A DNA stretch of 64,000 nucleotides, from contig NZ_CP162010.1 in assembly GCF_041734645.1 (NCBI RefSeq), positions 1,054,001 to 1,118,000 of the forward strand, given 5' to 3'. Position numbers and translations under genes: made by a program. This document shows, in pieces, positions 1 through 8,938 of this stretch. The number at the start of each line of letters is the position of its first letter. The first letter of the stretch is position 1. Below the pieces are notes generated by a model. The model was not told the origin of the DNA. It saw nothing but the letters and a program-made list of their open reading frames with translations, and searched no databases. Source of the stretch: Rodentibacter sp901420285 (GTDB taxonomy: Bacteria; Pseudomonadota; Gammaproteobacteria; Enterobacterales; Pasteurellaceae).

Positions 1-19
1 ATTTTATTCGCGCGCTCAC

Positions 20-229
20 CTATTCCGCAACCGGAATAATTTTTGTGGCGTGAGATCCTTTATCGCCGTGAATAACTTCAAACTGTACTTTTTGCCCCGC
101 TTTTAATGAACGATAACCGTCCATTTCAATTACAGAATAATGTGCGAAAATATCAGCATCCACGCCTTCTGCGGAAATAAACCCAAATCCTTTTGCATTA
201 TTGAACCACTTAACAACACCAATTTCCAT
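20..229 (-). CDS. cspD: Cold-shock-domain protein CspD
   Basis: A 69-residue single cold-shock domain that binds single-stranded nucleic acid in the cytoplasm. The RNP1 motif KGFGFI is at residues 13-18 and the RNP2-like motif DIFAHY at 26-31, with the aromatic WF pair at 8-9. The sequence is closer to E. coli CspD (MEIGVVKWFNNAKGFGFI start, DIFAHY, MDGYR) than to CspA. In E. coli CspD inhibits DNA replication in starved or slow-growing cells; that role is inferred here by similarity. It is the last minus-strand gene at the left edge, separated from yoaH by about 110 bp in which I see no clear terminator. Length and start agree with the family. Confidence 0.93.
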   Translation of the reverse strand: MEIGVVKWFNNAKGFGFISAEGVDADIFAHYSVIEMDGYRSLKAGQKVQFEVIHGDKGSHATKIIPVAE

Positions 230-341
230 AATAGACCTCTTAGGCTTCGCCTATACAATCATAAAACTAATAAGACTCATGCCTTATCACCTCAATAAGC
301 GCTATATTTAAATATTTTGTTTTTTGATGCAATGAGTAATA

Positions 342-521
342 TTAAAAAGTGTTATGAAGATCACAAAATATTTTAGTTTTATCGGATTTATCATGTAATT
401 CGCGTAGTTCCCTCGCCACGATCTGAATCGCCTCGCCACTATTTACGCCTTGCGCCATTAATTGTTGAATTCTTTCTACCGCTTTTTGTTGTTCTTCGTG
501 GGTTAATTGAATATCTAACAT
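342..521 (-). CDS. yoaH: UPF0181 family small protein, YoaH-like
   Basis: A short gene of 59 codons read from the ATG at 519-521 to the TAA at 342-344. The start of the product, with THEEQQKAVERIQ and LMAQGVNSGEAI, matches the UPF0181 (YoaH) family, whose function is unknown. Only 3 bp separate it from the stop codon of truC, so it is probably translationally coupled to truC and in the same transcript. The C-terminal tail after LRELHDKS is not conserved as far as I can tell. Confidence rests on the family motif rather than on length. Confidence 0.85.
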   Translation of the reverse strand: MLDIQLTHEEQQKAVERIQQLMAQGVNSGEAIQIVARELRELHDKSDKTKIFCDLHNTF

Positions 522-524
522 TTT

Positions 525-1235
525 TTACCAACCAAATTTTGAAATTAATTTTTGCCATTGTTCATCTAACGGCGCGAAAATATTGATCTCTCGTTGCGAA
601 ATAGGATGAACAAAACGCAATGTTTCCGCATGCAAAAATAAACGTTTCACATCGACATTTTGCGTTAATGCACGATTTTGCTGCAAATCACCATATTGTG
701 TATCACCCAAAATCGGATGAAAAATATGTTTGCAATGACGACGCAACTGGTGCTTACGCCCCGTTTGAGGAATTAATCGCAGCAAAGAATAACGCGCAGT
801 CGCATAACGCCCTGCCGCGTAAGGCATTTCTGCAATGTTTAAACACGTATAATCCGTTATTGCTTCTTGCGGCGCTTTATCTTCTTGCGCAAACTTATCG
901 GCGATCTTATCCAATTGAATTTTCAACGGATAATCAATTCGCCCCGCCCCTTGCAAATGACCGCGCACCACAGCCAAATAGATTTTTTGCACAATTTTTT
1001 GTTCGAATTGCCGACACATTAAATTTGCTGTTTCGCCACTTAAAGCGAACAGTAACACACCGGAAGTTGGACGATCCAACCGATGAATTGGGAAAACATG
1101 GCGGCCGATTTGATCACGTAAAGTTTGCATTACAAACTGCGTCTCATGCCTATCCAACCAACTGCGATGCACCAGCATGCCCGCCGGTTTATTAACGGCA
1201 ACCAAATATTCATCTTGATATAAAATTTCAAGCAT
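525..1235 (-). CDS. truC: tRNA pseudouridine(65) synthase TruC
   Basis: TruC converts U65 in certain tRNAs to pseudouridine. The product (236-237 residues) is a RluA-type synthase: the active-site segment HRLDRPTSG lies near residues 51-59 with the catalytic Asp in HRLDR. The N-terminal block LEILYQDEYLVAVNKPAG and the segment HRSWLDR are typical of TruC rather than RluC/D, and there is no S4 domain. Two ATGs are adjacent (1238 and 1235); I use the second because E. coli TruC begins MLEILYQDE. The yqcC stop overlaps this start, and yoaH follows 3 bp downstream, so the three genes look like one operon. Confidence 0.94.
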   Translation of the reverse strand: MLEILYQDEYLVAVNKPAGMLVHRSWLDRHETQFVMQTLRDQIGRHVFPIHRLDRPTSGVLLFALSGETANLMCRQFEQKIVQKIYLAVVRGHLQGAGRIDYPLKIQLDKIADKFAQEDKAPQEAITDYTCLNIAEMPYAAGRYATARYSLLRLIPQTGRKHQLRRHCKHIFHPILGDTQYGDLQQNRALTQNVDVKRLFLHAETLRFVHPISQREINIFAPLDEQWQKLISKFGW

Positions 1236-1549
1236 CATTGATTTTGCAACAATTCTTCTAGCGCCAACAGCGGAGCCAGCAACCTTTCCAAATCATCAAA
1301 TTCTTTTAAAGCTTCTTCAAGATACGGCGAAATCGCGATTTGACTTGGTAACGGTGCGTCACTTTCAAGTAGTGCCCTCATACGCGGAATAAAAACCCAC
1401 TGTAACCATTCATGCGGCTCCATCGTATCAAGAAAAAACGGTTGTTCGCTCAAAAATGCTTCTTGCACCGGTGGCATTGTTTGCCACAAATTAAGGTTTT
1501 GCATTGTTTTTTGAAGCTGTTCGAGATGAAATTTAGTTTGATTGCGCAT
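1235..1549 (-). CDS. yqcC: YqcC family protein
   Basis: A small cytoplasmic protein of unknown function, 104 residues from the chosen start. It carries the family core PFFLDTMEPHEWLQWVFIPRM. An upstream in-frame ATG at 1603 would add 18 residues, but AGGAG lies 8 bp before the ATG at 1547-1549 and this start fits the E. coli YqcC length (about 109 residues). It overlaps the start of truC, the same pairing as in E. coli, which suggests a link to tRNA or rRNA modification, though no activity is known. Confidence 0.88.
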   Translation of the reverse strand: MRNQTKFHLEQLQKTMQNLNLWQTMPPVQEAFLSEQPFFLDTMEPHEWLQWVFIPRMRALLESDAPLPSQIAISPYLEEALKEFDDLERLLAPLLALEELLQNQ

Positions 1550-1610
1550 ATCGCACTCCTTAAAAAAGTGGCTCATTCTACGCAAAATCAAACCGCTTAG
1601 CAAAAGCCTC

Positions 1611-1622
1611 CAATGCGGTGCT
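1611..1622 (+). repeat. Intergenic copy of the 12-mer CAATGCGGTGCT
   Basis: A single exact copy in the gap between acyP and yqcC, followed by the A-rich stretch AAAACAAG. It belongs to the dispersed motif family described in the findings. Confidence 0.9.
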
Positions 1623-1633
1623 AAAACAAGATC

Positions 1634-1903
1634 TCAACGACGAACAATGGAAAAATTCGACATCTTGATTTCCGCCTGTTCGAACACCAACACGCGTTCC
1701 ACCTTCGCCGTTTTAGGCCCTTTATTAAGCCACCCTTCAAAATCTGCCATTTGTGTCTCGTCGCCTTGCGCAATCACTTCCACTGAGCCGTCAATGCGGT
1801 TGCGAACCGAGCCTTTAAGCCCCAATTTTTTCGCTTCTTGCCAAGTAAAATAACGAAATCCCACACCTTGTACACGTCCGAAAACAAGAAATTTTTTTGT
1901 CAT
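1634..1903 (-). CDS. acyP: Acylphosphatase
   Basis: An 89-residue acylphosphatase that hydrolyses carboxyl-phosphate bonds such as that of acetyl phosphate. The signature GRVQGVGFRYF holds the phosphate-binding Arg17, and VRNRIDGSVEV holds the catalytic Asn35. Length is normal for the single-domain family. The gene is followed on the minus strand by yqcC after an 85-bp gap containing a copy of the CAATGCGGTGCT motif. No signal peptide, so cytoplasmic. Confidence 0.94.
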   Translation of the reverse strand: MTKKFLVFGRVQGVGFRYFTWQEAKKLGLKGSVRNRIDGSVEVIAQGDETQMADFEGWLNKGPKTAKVERVLVFEQAEIKMSNFSIVRR

Positions 1904-1942
1904 ATTTGCATCCTTTCGCCTACCTATTCGGATGTATTTTGC

Positions 1943-1956
1943 TTGATTTAAGTCAT
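1943..1956 (+). promoter_or_regulatory. Possible FNR site upstream of ytfE
   Basis: TTGATTTAAGTCAT matches 8 of 10 conserved positions of the FNR consensus TTGAT-N4-ATCAA and sits about 100 bp before the ytfE start. Oxygen- or nitrosative-stress control of ytfE is known in related bacteria. The second half-site is weak (GTCAT), so this is tentative. Confidence 0.3.
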
Positions 1957-2053
1957 AAATTCACTAAGAAATTATGTAATCCGCTTTCCTTTCGAAAGAA
2001 AATAACCTACTATTTTTATCAGATAAGTTCAATTAACAAATGGAGTGTAAATT

Positions 2054-2725
2054 ATGTCTTTTGCTCAACAAAAACTTAGCGAATTAGCAGTTTCTATCCC
2101 TGGTTCCACAAAACTTTTCCGTGAGTACGATTTGGACTTTTGCTGCGGTGGTTCAGTGCTTTTAGAAGTTGCGGCGCAACAAAAAAATCTTAATCTCGCT
2201 GAAATTGAAAGCCGTTTAGCGGAATTGGTTAAACATAAAAATGAAAATACGGAAAAAGATTGGACGAACGCGTCTTACGCAGAAATTATTGATTACATTA
2301 TTCCGCGTTTTCATGACCGCCACCGCGAGCAATTACCCGAACTCATTACGCTGGCTGAAAAAGTAGAAAGCGTCCATGCGGATCGCGATGATTGCCCTAT
2401 CGGCACGGCGGCGCAATTAGAAAAAATCTATGCGGAATTAAGCCAGCACATGATGAAAGAAGAGCAAATTTTGTTCCCAATGATCAAAGCAGGCAATTAT
2501 GCAATGGCAGCAATGCCGATTCGCGTAATGGAAATGGAACACGACGAAGCCGGGCAAGATGTGGAAGTATTAAAATCGCTTACTAACCATCTCACTCCGC
2601 CGGCAGACGCATGTTTTAGTTGGCGCGCTCTTTACAGTGGCATTAACGCTTTTATTGACGACTTAATGCATCACATCCATTTAGAAAATAATATTCTATT
2701 TCCACGAGTGCTAAACGAAAAATAA
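2054..2725 (+). CDS. ytfE: Iron-sulfur cluster repair di-iron protein YtfE (RIC)
   Basis: A 223-residue RIC/ScdA family protein that helps rebuild Fe-S clusters damaged by nitric oxide or oxidative stress. The N-terminal ScdA domain ends in the DFCCGG motif (Cys30-Cys31). The hemerythrin-like C-terminal domain carries the di-iron ligands in FHDRHREQ, HMMKEEQILFPM, EMEHDEAG and HLENNILFPR. GGAG precedes the ATG by 8 bp. A hairpin made of inverted uptake signals follows the gene and probably ends its transcript. Confidence 0.94.
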   Translation: MSFAQQKLSELAVSIPGSTKLFREYDLDFCCGGSVLLEVAAQQKNLNLAEIESRLAELVKHKNENTEKDWTNASYAEIIDYIIPRFHDRHREQLPELITLAEKVESVHADRDDCPIGTAAQLEKIYAELSQHMMKEEQILFPMIKAGNYAMAAMPIRVMEMEHDEAGQDVEVLKSLTNHLTPPADACFSWRALYSGINAFIDDLMHHIHLENNILFPRVLNEK

Positions 2726-2742
2726 GCGGGTTCAATAAATCT

Positions 2743-2780
2743 AAAGTGCGGTTAAAAGTTTTTCGGTTTAACCGCACTTT
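2743..2780 (+). terminator. Hairpin of an inverted pair of classical uptake signals (AAGTGCGGT)
   Basis: The arms AAAGTGCGGTTAAA (2743-2756) and TTTAACCGCACTTT (2767-2780) pair perfectly over 14 bp around a 10-base loop. Each arm contains the Haemophilus uptake signal. Inverted uptake-signal pairs are known to act as factor-independent terminators in Pasteurellaceae, and this one lies just after ytfE. Confidence 0.85.
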
Positions 2781-2850
2781 ACTATTTTATTTTTCTGAAA
2801 ATTAGCATAGCATAGGCGACGATTCTCATTCATAAATAAAAGGAGTAATT

Positions 2851-3522
2851 ATGAAATTACGCGCCGTTACATTCGGTATCGCAACATTATTGCTTAGTAG
2901 CGCAAGTTTTGCCGGTATGGTTTCTACGTCCTCAAATATGGACTTTTTAGCCATTGACGGGCAAAAAGCAAGCAAATCGCTTCTCAAACAAACTCATTCG
3001 TTTAATATCAATGACACCGATACTCACCAAGTCGTTGTGCGCGTGGGAGAAATCATTAGTAGCGGTTCTAACCAATCTCTCTTTGAATCCAGCCCAATTA
3101 TCATAACCTTCCAAGGTAGTGCAGACGATGTGATCATTTCTGCCCCGACCATTCGTTCTAAAACAGAGGGTGAAAAATTCAATACCTCGCCGTCAATTAC
3201 TCTCAAAACCGCATCCGGCCAAGAAATTCCGGCCAAAATCGATATTTTAAAACAAGAAGGGTTATTTCCTTCAGCGAATATCGTAAGCGATTTGGCAACT
3301 TATAATGCCTCCGGCGCAACTGCATCGGTACCTGCTTTTGCTACTGCCAATATGCCGTCCGCACCAATGATGGCGATGACACCAAGCAACGGTAAAGCCG
3401 CCAAAGGTAAAGTGGTCGTGCAAGGTGAAAACGTAGCGGAACAACAACTACAATATTGGTTCCAACAAGCGGACAAAGAAACCCAAGCGCGTTTCTTAAA
3501 CTGGGCAAAATCCCACAAATAA
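2851..3522 (+). CDS. UPF0319 (DUF2057) family periplasmic protein
   Basis: A 223-residue protein of the UPF0319 family (E. coli YccT/CsgI relatives). Residues 1-21 form a signal peptide ending SSASFA, so the mature protein is periplasmic. The family block MDFLAIDGQKASKSLL follows shortly after, then a beta-rich region. The C-terminal third is low-complexity (Ala, Met, Pro) before a short helical end. E. coli YccT has been linked to inhibition of curli assembly, but I see no curli genes here, so the local role is open. GGAG is 8 bp before the ATG. yccS follows 114 bp downstream, as in H. influenzae. Confidence 0.85.
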   Translation: MKLRAVTFGIATLLLSSASFAGMVSTSSNMDFLAIDGQKASKSLLKQTHSFNINDTDTHQVVVRVGEIISSGSNQSLFESSPIIITFQGSADDVIISAPTIRSKTEGEKFNTSPSITLKTASGQEIPAKIDILKQEGLFPSANIVSDLATYNASGATASVPAFATANMPSAPMMAMTPSNGKAAKGKVVVQGENVAEQQLQYWFQQADKETQARFLNWAKSHK

Positions 3523-3587
3523 GCTTATCAGCATCATCAACGTCTTTTAGATTTCGAATCGCACTTTATCGAACAAAAAGCAGAACA

Positions 3588-3615
3588 AAAAAGTGAGCCT
3601 TGTCGCTCACTTTTT
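3588..3615 (+). terminator. Rho-independent terminator after the UPF0319 gene
   Basis: The arms AAAAAGTGAGC and GCTCACTTTTT surround a 6-base loop and give a T-rich tail. It separates the UPF0319 gene from yccS. Confidence 0.8.
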
Positions 3616-3636
3616 CTATTTCACTAAGGACTCAAA

Positions 3637-5775
3637 ATGAATCACTGGTTAAACGCAAAAGTCATTGCCGCTATTCCCGTTTTTATTGCGGTGAACATCG
3701 CCGCTTTCGGCATTTGGTGGTTTGATATTTCCAATCAGTCTATGCCTTTAGTGTTGGGTATTATTGCCGGTGGTTTGGTGGATTTGGATAATCGTTTAAC
3801 CGGTCGATTAAAAAATATTTTTTATACACTCATCGCTTTCACGCTATCTGCCGTCATCGTGCAACTTAATATCGGCCATGCTCTGTCTTACCTGATTTTA
3901 ATGACATTGGGCACTTTCCTGTTTACGATGATTGGTGCTATCGGCGAACGTTACAAAACCATTGCCTTCGGCACCTTGGTTATTGCCGTTTACACCACGC
4001 TGACTTACTCGCCCAATGCGGTGCTAAATTGGTATGTCAATCCGCTGATGATCATTATCGGTACGCTGCTTTACAGCTTGGTTACACTTATCGTATATCT
4101 GATTTTCCCCAATCGCCCGGTGCAAGAAAGCGTGGCGAAAGCCTTTTACGCCTTGGGCGAATATTTAGATGCGAAATCAGAATTTTTTGATCCTGATGAA
4201 ACCGATGAAATTGAAAAAAAGCATTTCAACTTTGCGATGAAAAACACCAACGTAGTTAGCGCTTTTAACCTTGCGCGCACGACATTGTTTTACCGTATTC
4301 GTGGACAGCATCGCCATCCTCGCACGCGACGTATGATTCGCTATTATTTCACCGCACAAGACATTCACGAACGCGCCAATTCAAGCCATTTTGATTACAA
4401 ACAAATCGCCGAACAATTAAAAAATACCGATCTGATTTTCCGCATTCAACGCCTACTTGAACTGCAAGCCCAAGCGTGCCGTGAAATCGCAGCTGCACTG
4501 CGTGAAAATCGATCTTATCAATATAATCGACGGGTCGAAAAAGCGATGCTCGGCACCATGCAGTCTTTTGAACTTTACAGCCGGCATTGTGCGCAAAGCG
4601 AGCAATTATTAGTTATTCAAACGCTGCTGGATAATCTGCAAAGCATTAACTGGCAACTTCGTCAGTTGGAACAAGAAGGCAGCGAAAATGGCCCAATCGC
4701 GCAAATCCACACCGAACAAATCATCGGTTTTAAAAATATCATCTCGGTCATCTTGAGCAATTTCACGCTTGAGTCGCCGCTCTTTCGTCATGCAGTTCGA
4801 CTTTCGATTGTGGTGTTTATTTGCTGCGCGATTGTCGAATTTTTCCAATTCAATCTTGGTTACTGGATTTTGCTTACCGCGGTTTTCGTCTGCCAACCGA
4901 ACTACTCAGCAACTAAAAACCGCTTACGCCAACGTATTATCGGCACGATTTTAGGCGTATTGGTCGGCTCATCCTTACCTTATTTAAATCCAACATTGGA
5001 AATGCAACTGGGGTTAATGGTGCTCACCTGCACGCTGTTTTTCTTCTTCCGTAGTAATAATTACAGCTTTTCTACATTCTTTATTACCTTGCAAGTATTA
5101 ATCAGTTTCGACGTCATGGGCTTCGGCGCTGCCACCGCGCTCTTGCCGCGCCTGCTCGACACCTTAGTCGGCACCGCAATATCTTGGTTTGCCGTATCTT
5201 ATTTATGGCCTGATTGGAAATATTTGCAACTGGACAAAGTCAGCCGACAAGCTATTCGTAGCGATGCGCAATATTTGCTGCATATCATCGCTCAATTACA
5301 ATTCGGTAAAAGCGACGATTTGAAATATCGTATCGCCCGCCGTAATGCGCATCAATACGCGGCGGCATTAAGCACAACTTTGTCCAATATGAATAATGAA
5401 CCACAAAAATATCAAGCTTATTTACAAGAAGGTTTTGACTTATTAAAAATCAATTATTCGTTATTGAGTTACATCTCCGCACTCGGTTCTTACCGTTATC
5501 GGATGACGAAACTCCAACAAACCGCGCAGTTTCTCGCCGGTTTCTATCCTACCGCGAAAAAAATTATCTATGCGCTAGAAAATATCGAAAAACTCTCGCC
5601 CGAAGTCTTCGCTAAATTGCGAGAAAATATTGAATCAAGCTTAAAAGAAATTCAATGGAATGAAACCCAAATTAAAGAAAAATCCGCTTTTGCGATTCCG
5701 TTTCAGCAACTGAATCTAATCGCGCAATTATTGCCGCCTATTTACGAATATTTTCAAAAATATCAAGAAAAATAA
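3637..5775 (+). CDS. yccS: YccS/YhfK family integral membrane protein (FUSC-like)
   Basis: A 712-residue inner-membrane protein of the YccS family, related to fusaric-acid-resistance and aromatic-acid efflux proteins; its substrate is unknown. It has the usual symmetric plan: about six hydrophobic segments in residues 10-165, a long soluble segment rich in charged residues (about 165-385), a second set of hydrophobic segments (about 390-525), and a soluble C-terminal domain. The ATG follows AAGGACTC at good spacing. An exact CAATGCGGTGCT lies at 4014-4025 and encodes part of SPNAVLNW, between two membrane segments. Confidence 0.88.
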   Translation: MNHWLNAKVIAAIPVFIAVNIAAFGIWWFDISNQSMPLVLGIIAGGLVDLDNRLTGRLKNIFYTLIAFTLSAVIVQLNIGHALSYLILMTLGTFLFTMIGAIGERYKTIAFGTLVIAVYTTLTYSPNAVLNWYVNPLMIIIGTLLYSLVTLIVYLIFPNRPVQESVAKAFYALGEYLDAKSEFFDPDETDEIEKKHFNFAMKNTNVVSAFNLARTTLFYRIRGQHRHPRTRRMIRYYFTAQDIHERANSSHFDYKQIAEQLKNTDLIFRIQRLLELQAQACREIAAALRENRSYQYNRRVEKAMLGTMQSFELYSRHCAQSEQLLVIQTLLDNLQSINWQLRQLEQEGSENGPIAQIHTEQIIGFKNIISVILSNFTLESPLFRHAVRLSIVVFICCAIVEFFQFNLGYWILLTAVFVCQPNYSATKNRLRQRIIGTILGVLVGSSLPYLNPTLEMQLGLMVLTCTLFFFFRSNNYSFSTFFITLQVLISFDVMGFGAATALLPRLLDTLVGTAISWFAVSYLWPDWKYLQLDKVSRQAIRSDAQYLLHIIAQLQFGKSDDLKYRIARRNAHQYAAALSTTLSNMNNEPQKYQAYLQEGFDLLKINYSLLSYISALGSYRYRMTKLQQTAQFLAGFYPTAKKIIYALENIEKLSPEVFAKLRENIESSLKEIQWNETQIKEKSAFAIPFQQLNLIAQLLPPIYEYFQKYQEK

Positions 5776-5813
5776 TCGCGATTAAGTTTGGTTTTCGCAA
5801 TAAGCTATTCGAT

Positions 5814-7118
5814 CTATTCCACTACCCGGCAAAATTCTGCAACCGTGTGGAACGAACCAAATACTAAAACAACATCATTTGAAGACGCGTGGGTTAACGC
5901 GGCTTTTACGCCATCGATAACGGAATTTTCGGCGACAGCCTTAAGCGTCGGGGAAACGCTGACGAGTTTACTTAACAAATCAGCACCGCATTGACCACGA
6001 TAACCGTCTAGGGTAACGCAGTGCCATTCATCGATTAACGACATAAGCTGCTTAAATACACCACTTGCGTCTTTATCTTTCAACATCCCGCATACGGCGA
6101 TGAGTTTGCCCGAAGTTCGAGCTTTCAATGCGCTGAGTTTTTCCGCTAAATAGGTGGCGGCATGGGGATTGTGTCCCACATCAATAATGACCGTCGGCAA
6201 TGTCTTTATATCTTTAGCGACAAAAGAGGCGAGTTTTTCCCGCTTGTCCGCTTTAATCATTTGGAAGCGTCCCACAAGTTCCACTTCTTGCAAAGATTGA
6301 CGAATGGTTTGTTCGCTAATATCAAAAGGCAGCTGCTCAAGCACCGCCAATGCGGTGCCCGCATTCATCAACGGAATTTGACAAAATGGAAGATTTTCCA
6401 AGCGTTTTTTGCTGCTTTGCCATTGCCAACTTTCGTTATTTTGTCGGAACGACCAATCCACATCTCTGCGGGAAACCTTGCAATGCAAACGCGCCGCTTG
6501 TGCAAGCATACTGTTTGGTACATTCGGTTCGCCAATCACTAGCGGACAATTTTCACGGAAAATTCCGGCTTTTTCAAAAGCAATAGCGTCGCGCGTGTCG
6601 CCGAGAAAATCCGTATGATCAATATCAATACTGGTGATCACCGCAAGATTACTATCTACAATATTCGTCGCATCTAAACGGCCGCCCAATCCCACCTCGA
6701 GAATCACCACATCTAAATTCGCCTGTTTAAATAAATGCAACGCAGAAAGCGTACTAAACTCAAAATAAGTGAGCGATTCAGTTCTATTTTGTTCAATAAA
6801 GGCAAAAGACGCCGTATGCACTTCATCGGGCAAATCCTGATTTTGAATACGCACGCGTTCGTTGTAACGCAACAAATGCGGCGATGAATAGACGCCTACG
6901 CGTAAGCCGTGATTAAGCAAAATTGTTTCTAACAAACGGCAAGTGGTGCCTTTTCCGTTAGTTCCTCCCACCGTGATGACATAAGGCGCCGGCGTTAAAA
7001 GATCGAGTTTTGCCGCGACTTTTTTAATTCGTTCCAAGCCGAGATCAATGGCTTTAAAATGACTGTTTTCCAAATAAGAAAGCCACTCAGCGAGTGGCGA
7101 AGTGGCTTTTAAATTCAT
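5814..7118 (-). CDS. folC: Bifunctional folylpolyglutamate/dihydrofolate synthase FolC
   Basis: FolC adds glutamate to dihydropteroate and to folates in the cytoplasm. The P-loop GGTNGKGTT is near residue 52, followed by SSPHL and RYNERVR, and later LEVGLGGRLDATN and DIDHTDFLG, all in the Mur-ligase-like core. The start is uncertain among in-frame ATGs at 7154, 7130 and 7118. I prefer 7118 (MNLKATSPLAEWL) because GAAG sits 6 bp upstream inside the accD end and the product then matches the E. coli protein. The accD stop lies 1 bp before this start, so the genes are coupled. A one-mismatch copy of the 12-mer is at 6348-6359. Confidence 0.95.
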   Translation of the reverse strand: MNLKATSPLAEWLSYLENSHFKAIDLGLERIKKVAAKLDLLTPAPYVITVGGTNGKGTTCRLLETILLNHGLRVGVYSSPHLLRYNERVRIQNQDLPDEVHTASFAFIEQNRTESLTYFEFSTLSALHLFKQANLDVVILEVGLGGRLDATNIVDSNLAVITSIDIDHTDFLGDTRDAIAFEKAGIFRENCPLVIGEPNVPNSMLAQAARLHCKVSRRDVDWSFRQNNESWQWQSSKKRLENLPFCQIPLMNAGTALAVLEQLPFDISEQTIRQSLQEVELVGRFQMIKADKREKLASFVAKDIKTLPTVIIDVGHNPHAATYLAEKLSALKARTSGKLIAVCGMLKDKDASGVFKQLMSLIDEWHCVTLDGYRGQCGADLLSKLVSVSPTLKAVAENSVIDGVKAALTHASSNDVVLVFGSFHTVAEFCRVVE

Positions 7119-7119
7119 A

Positions 7120-8010
7120 TTATGCTTCATGTTGAATAAATTCGGACTCAGCAAAAGGTGAAGGTTGATTGGTTAATTTGCTTAATACGCTTGCCAAGGT
7201 ACGACGCATATCGCCGCGTTTTACGATCATATCGATCGCGCCTTTTTCTAATAAGAATTCGCTACGTTGGAAACCTTCCGGTAATTTTTCGCGAACAGTT
7301 TGTTCAATCACGCGCGGACCGGCAAAACCGATTAAGGCTTTTGGTTCGGCGATATTCAAATCACCTAACATGGCGAAACTGGCGGAAACACCGCCCAATG
7401 TAGGATCGGTTAATACGGAAATAAACGGCACACCTTTTTCGCGCATCCGTGCGAGCACCGCACTGGTTTTCGCCATTTGCATCAATGAGAAAAGTGCTTC
7501 TTGCATACGCGCACCGCCGCTGGCTGAGAAACAAACGAACGGGCAATTTAATTCCATTGCTTTTTCCGCTGCTTTCACAAATTTCGCACCGACTACGGAA
7601 CCCATTGAACCGCCCATAAAGGCAAAATTAGAGGCCGCAACTACGATTGGCATATTATAAAGGGTACCAGTCATCGTAATTAGTGCGTCTTTTTCGCCGG
7701 TTTCTTTTTGTGCGGTGCTAATGCGATCTTTATATTTTTTTAAATCTTTAAATTTTAAAATATCTTTCGGCTCTAAATCGGCAGCGATTTCGTGGCTTGA
7801 ACCTTCGTCCAACAAATGTAAAAGACGTTCGCGCGCATCGATTCGCATATGATGACCGCACTTCGGACACACATAAAGATTACGTTTTAATTCTTCGCTA
7901 TAAAGCACTTGTTCGCATGCAGTGCATTTTGTCCAAACCCCTTCCGGTACGTTTGCTTTACGTGTTGAAGAAGACGGGCTTTTACTAAAAATTCGGTCAA
8001 TCCAGCTCAT
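7120..8010 (-). CDS. accD: Acetyl-CoA carboxylase carboxyltransferase subunit beta
   Basis: AccD is the beta half of the carboxyltransferase that makes malonyl-CoA, the first committed step of fatty acid synthesis. The 296-residue product has the N-terminal zinc ribbon with Cys29, Cys32, Cys48 and Cys51, then the crotonase-like core with FMGGSMGSVVG and SASGGARMQEA, which form the CoA-binding oxyanion loops. Length is normal. It is followed directly by folC, as in E. coli, where dedA lies upstream; here truA precedes it instead. A near copy of the 12-mer (one mismatch) is at 7454-7465. Confidence 0.97.
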   Translation of the reverse strand: MSWIDRIFSKSPSSSTRKANVPEGVWTKCTACEQVLYSEELKRNLYVCPKCGHHMRIDARERLLHLLDEGSSHEIAADLEPKDILKFKDLKKYKDRISTAQKETGEKDALITMTGTLYNMPIVVAASNFAFMGGSMGSVVGAKFVKAAEKAMELNCPFVCFSASGGARMQEALFSLMQMAKTSAVLARMREKGVPFISVLTDPTLGGVSASFAMLGDLNIAEPKALIGFAGPRVIEQTVREKLPEGFQRSEFLLEKGAIDMIVKRGDMRRTLASVLSKLTNQPSPFAESEFIQHEA

Positions 8011-8075
8011 TTTTTTACCTGTTTATCCACTAAAAAATTCTGTGTATTAAATCACAATTCGATTCGGCTTGCTAG

Positions 8076-8870
8076 TCAGACAAGATTATCCGGTAAGAAA
8101 AGCGGCCCTAATTTATGTGAGGGAATTTCAAACTTTTCGGGATAAATCACATCCACTAAATAAAGCCCGTCCGGTTTTGCCGTCGGTGCCGCCAATTTGC
8201 GATTACGTTGTTCAAGCAACCATTTTATCCATTCAATCGGCTGATTGCCTGCGCCTACTTCAATCAAACTACCGACGATATTGCGCACCATATGATGCAC
8301 GAAAGCATTAGCTTGAATATCCACAATAATATAAGCACCTCGGCGTATCACATTTAAATGATGTATATTGCGCCAAGGAGTATTAGATTGGCATTGCGCT
8401 GCACGGAAAGAGGAAAAATCGTGCTCACCCAATAAAAATCGACCGGCCTGTTGCATTTTGTCGGCATCTAAATCCAAGTGGCAATGAGTGATGCCCGCCG
8501 GCAAAATCGCTGAACGTAATTTGTTGCAATATAAAATATAACGATAACGGCGCGCTGTAGCAGAAAAACGGGCGTGAAATTCATCACTCACCACCTTTGC
8601 CCAAGTTACCGCAATGTCATCGGGCAAATTCGCATTAGTACCGAATGCCCAAGCCTTATCCGAGCGCACCGCATTGGTTTTGAAATGCACCACCTGTCCT
8701 GTTCCGTGTACACCGGAATCAGTCCTGCCCGCGCAAAAAACATCAACTTTTTCATCCGCCACAAAGGAAAGCGCCTTTTCCAATTCTTCTTGTACACTGC
8801 GCACTTTTTCTTGTCGTTGCCAACCGAAATAATGTTGGCCGTTATATTCAATGCCTAACGCGATGTTCAT
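8076..8870 (-). CDS. truA: tRNA pseudouridine(38-40) synthase TruA
   Basis: TruA makes pseudouridine at positions 38-40 of many tRNAs. The 264-residue product has the catalytic Asp51 in CAGRTDSGVHG and the N-terminal IEYNGQHYFGWQRQ block. Later family segments such as FSSFRAAQC and HHMVRNIVGSLIEVG are also present. It lies upstream of accD-folC with a 65-bp gap, and is separated from rplY by a terminator. Confidence 0.96.
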   Translation of the reverse strand: MNIALGIEYNGQHYFGWQRQEKVRSVQEELEKALSFVADEKVDVFCAGRTDSGVHGTGQVVHFKTNAVRSDKAWAFGTNANLPDDIAVTWAKVVSDEFHARFSATARRYRYILYCNKLRSAILPAGITHCHLDLDADKMQQAGRFLLGEHDFSSFRAAQCQSNTPWRNIHHLNVIRRGAYIIVDIQANAFVHHMVRNIVGSLIEVGAGNQPIEWIKWLLEQRNRKLAAPTAKPDGLYLVDVIYPEKFEIPSHKLGPLFLPDNLV

Positions 8871-8893
8871 TTTCCACCTCTTTTTCCATAAAA

Positions 8894-8921
8894 AAACACC
8901 AAAGAACGATCTTTGGTGTTT
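8894..8921 (-). terminator. Rho-independent terminator of rplY
   Basis: The arms AAACACCAAAG and CTTTGGTGTTT pair perfectly around a 6-base loop. On the minus strand it is followed by a run of T, so it ends the rplY transcript before truA. Confidence 0.85.
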
Positions 8922-8938
8922 CTTATTAACGCAAAAAA

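Noticed and set aside
620..1195. 191-codon plus-strand frame
   Set aside because: It is antisense to truC and encodes no recognisable protein.
7711..7722. GCGGTGCT in accD
   Set aside because: It differs from the 12-mer at three positions on the left side, so it is not counted.
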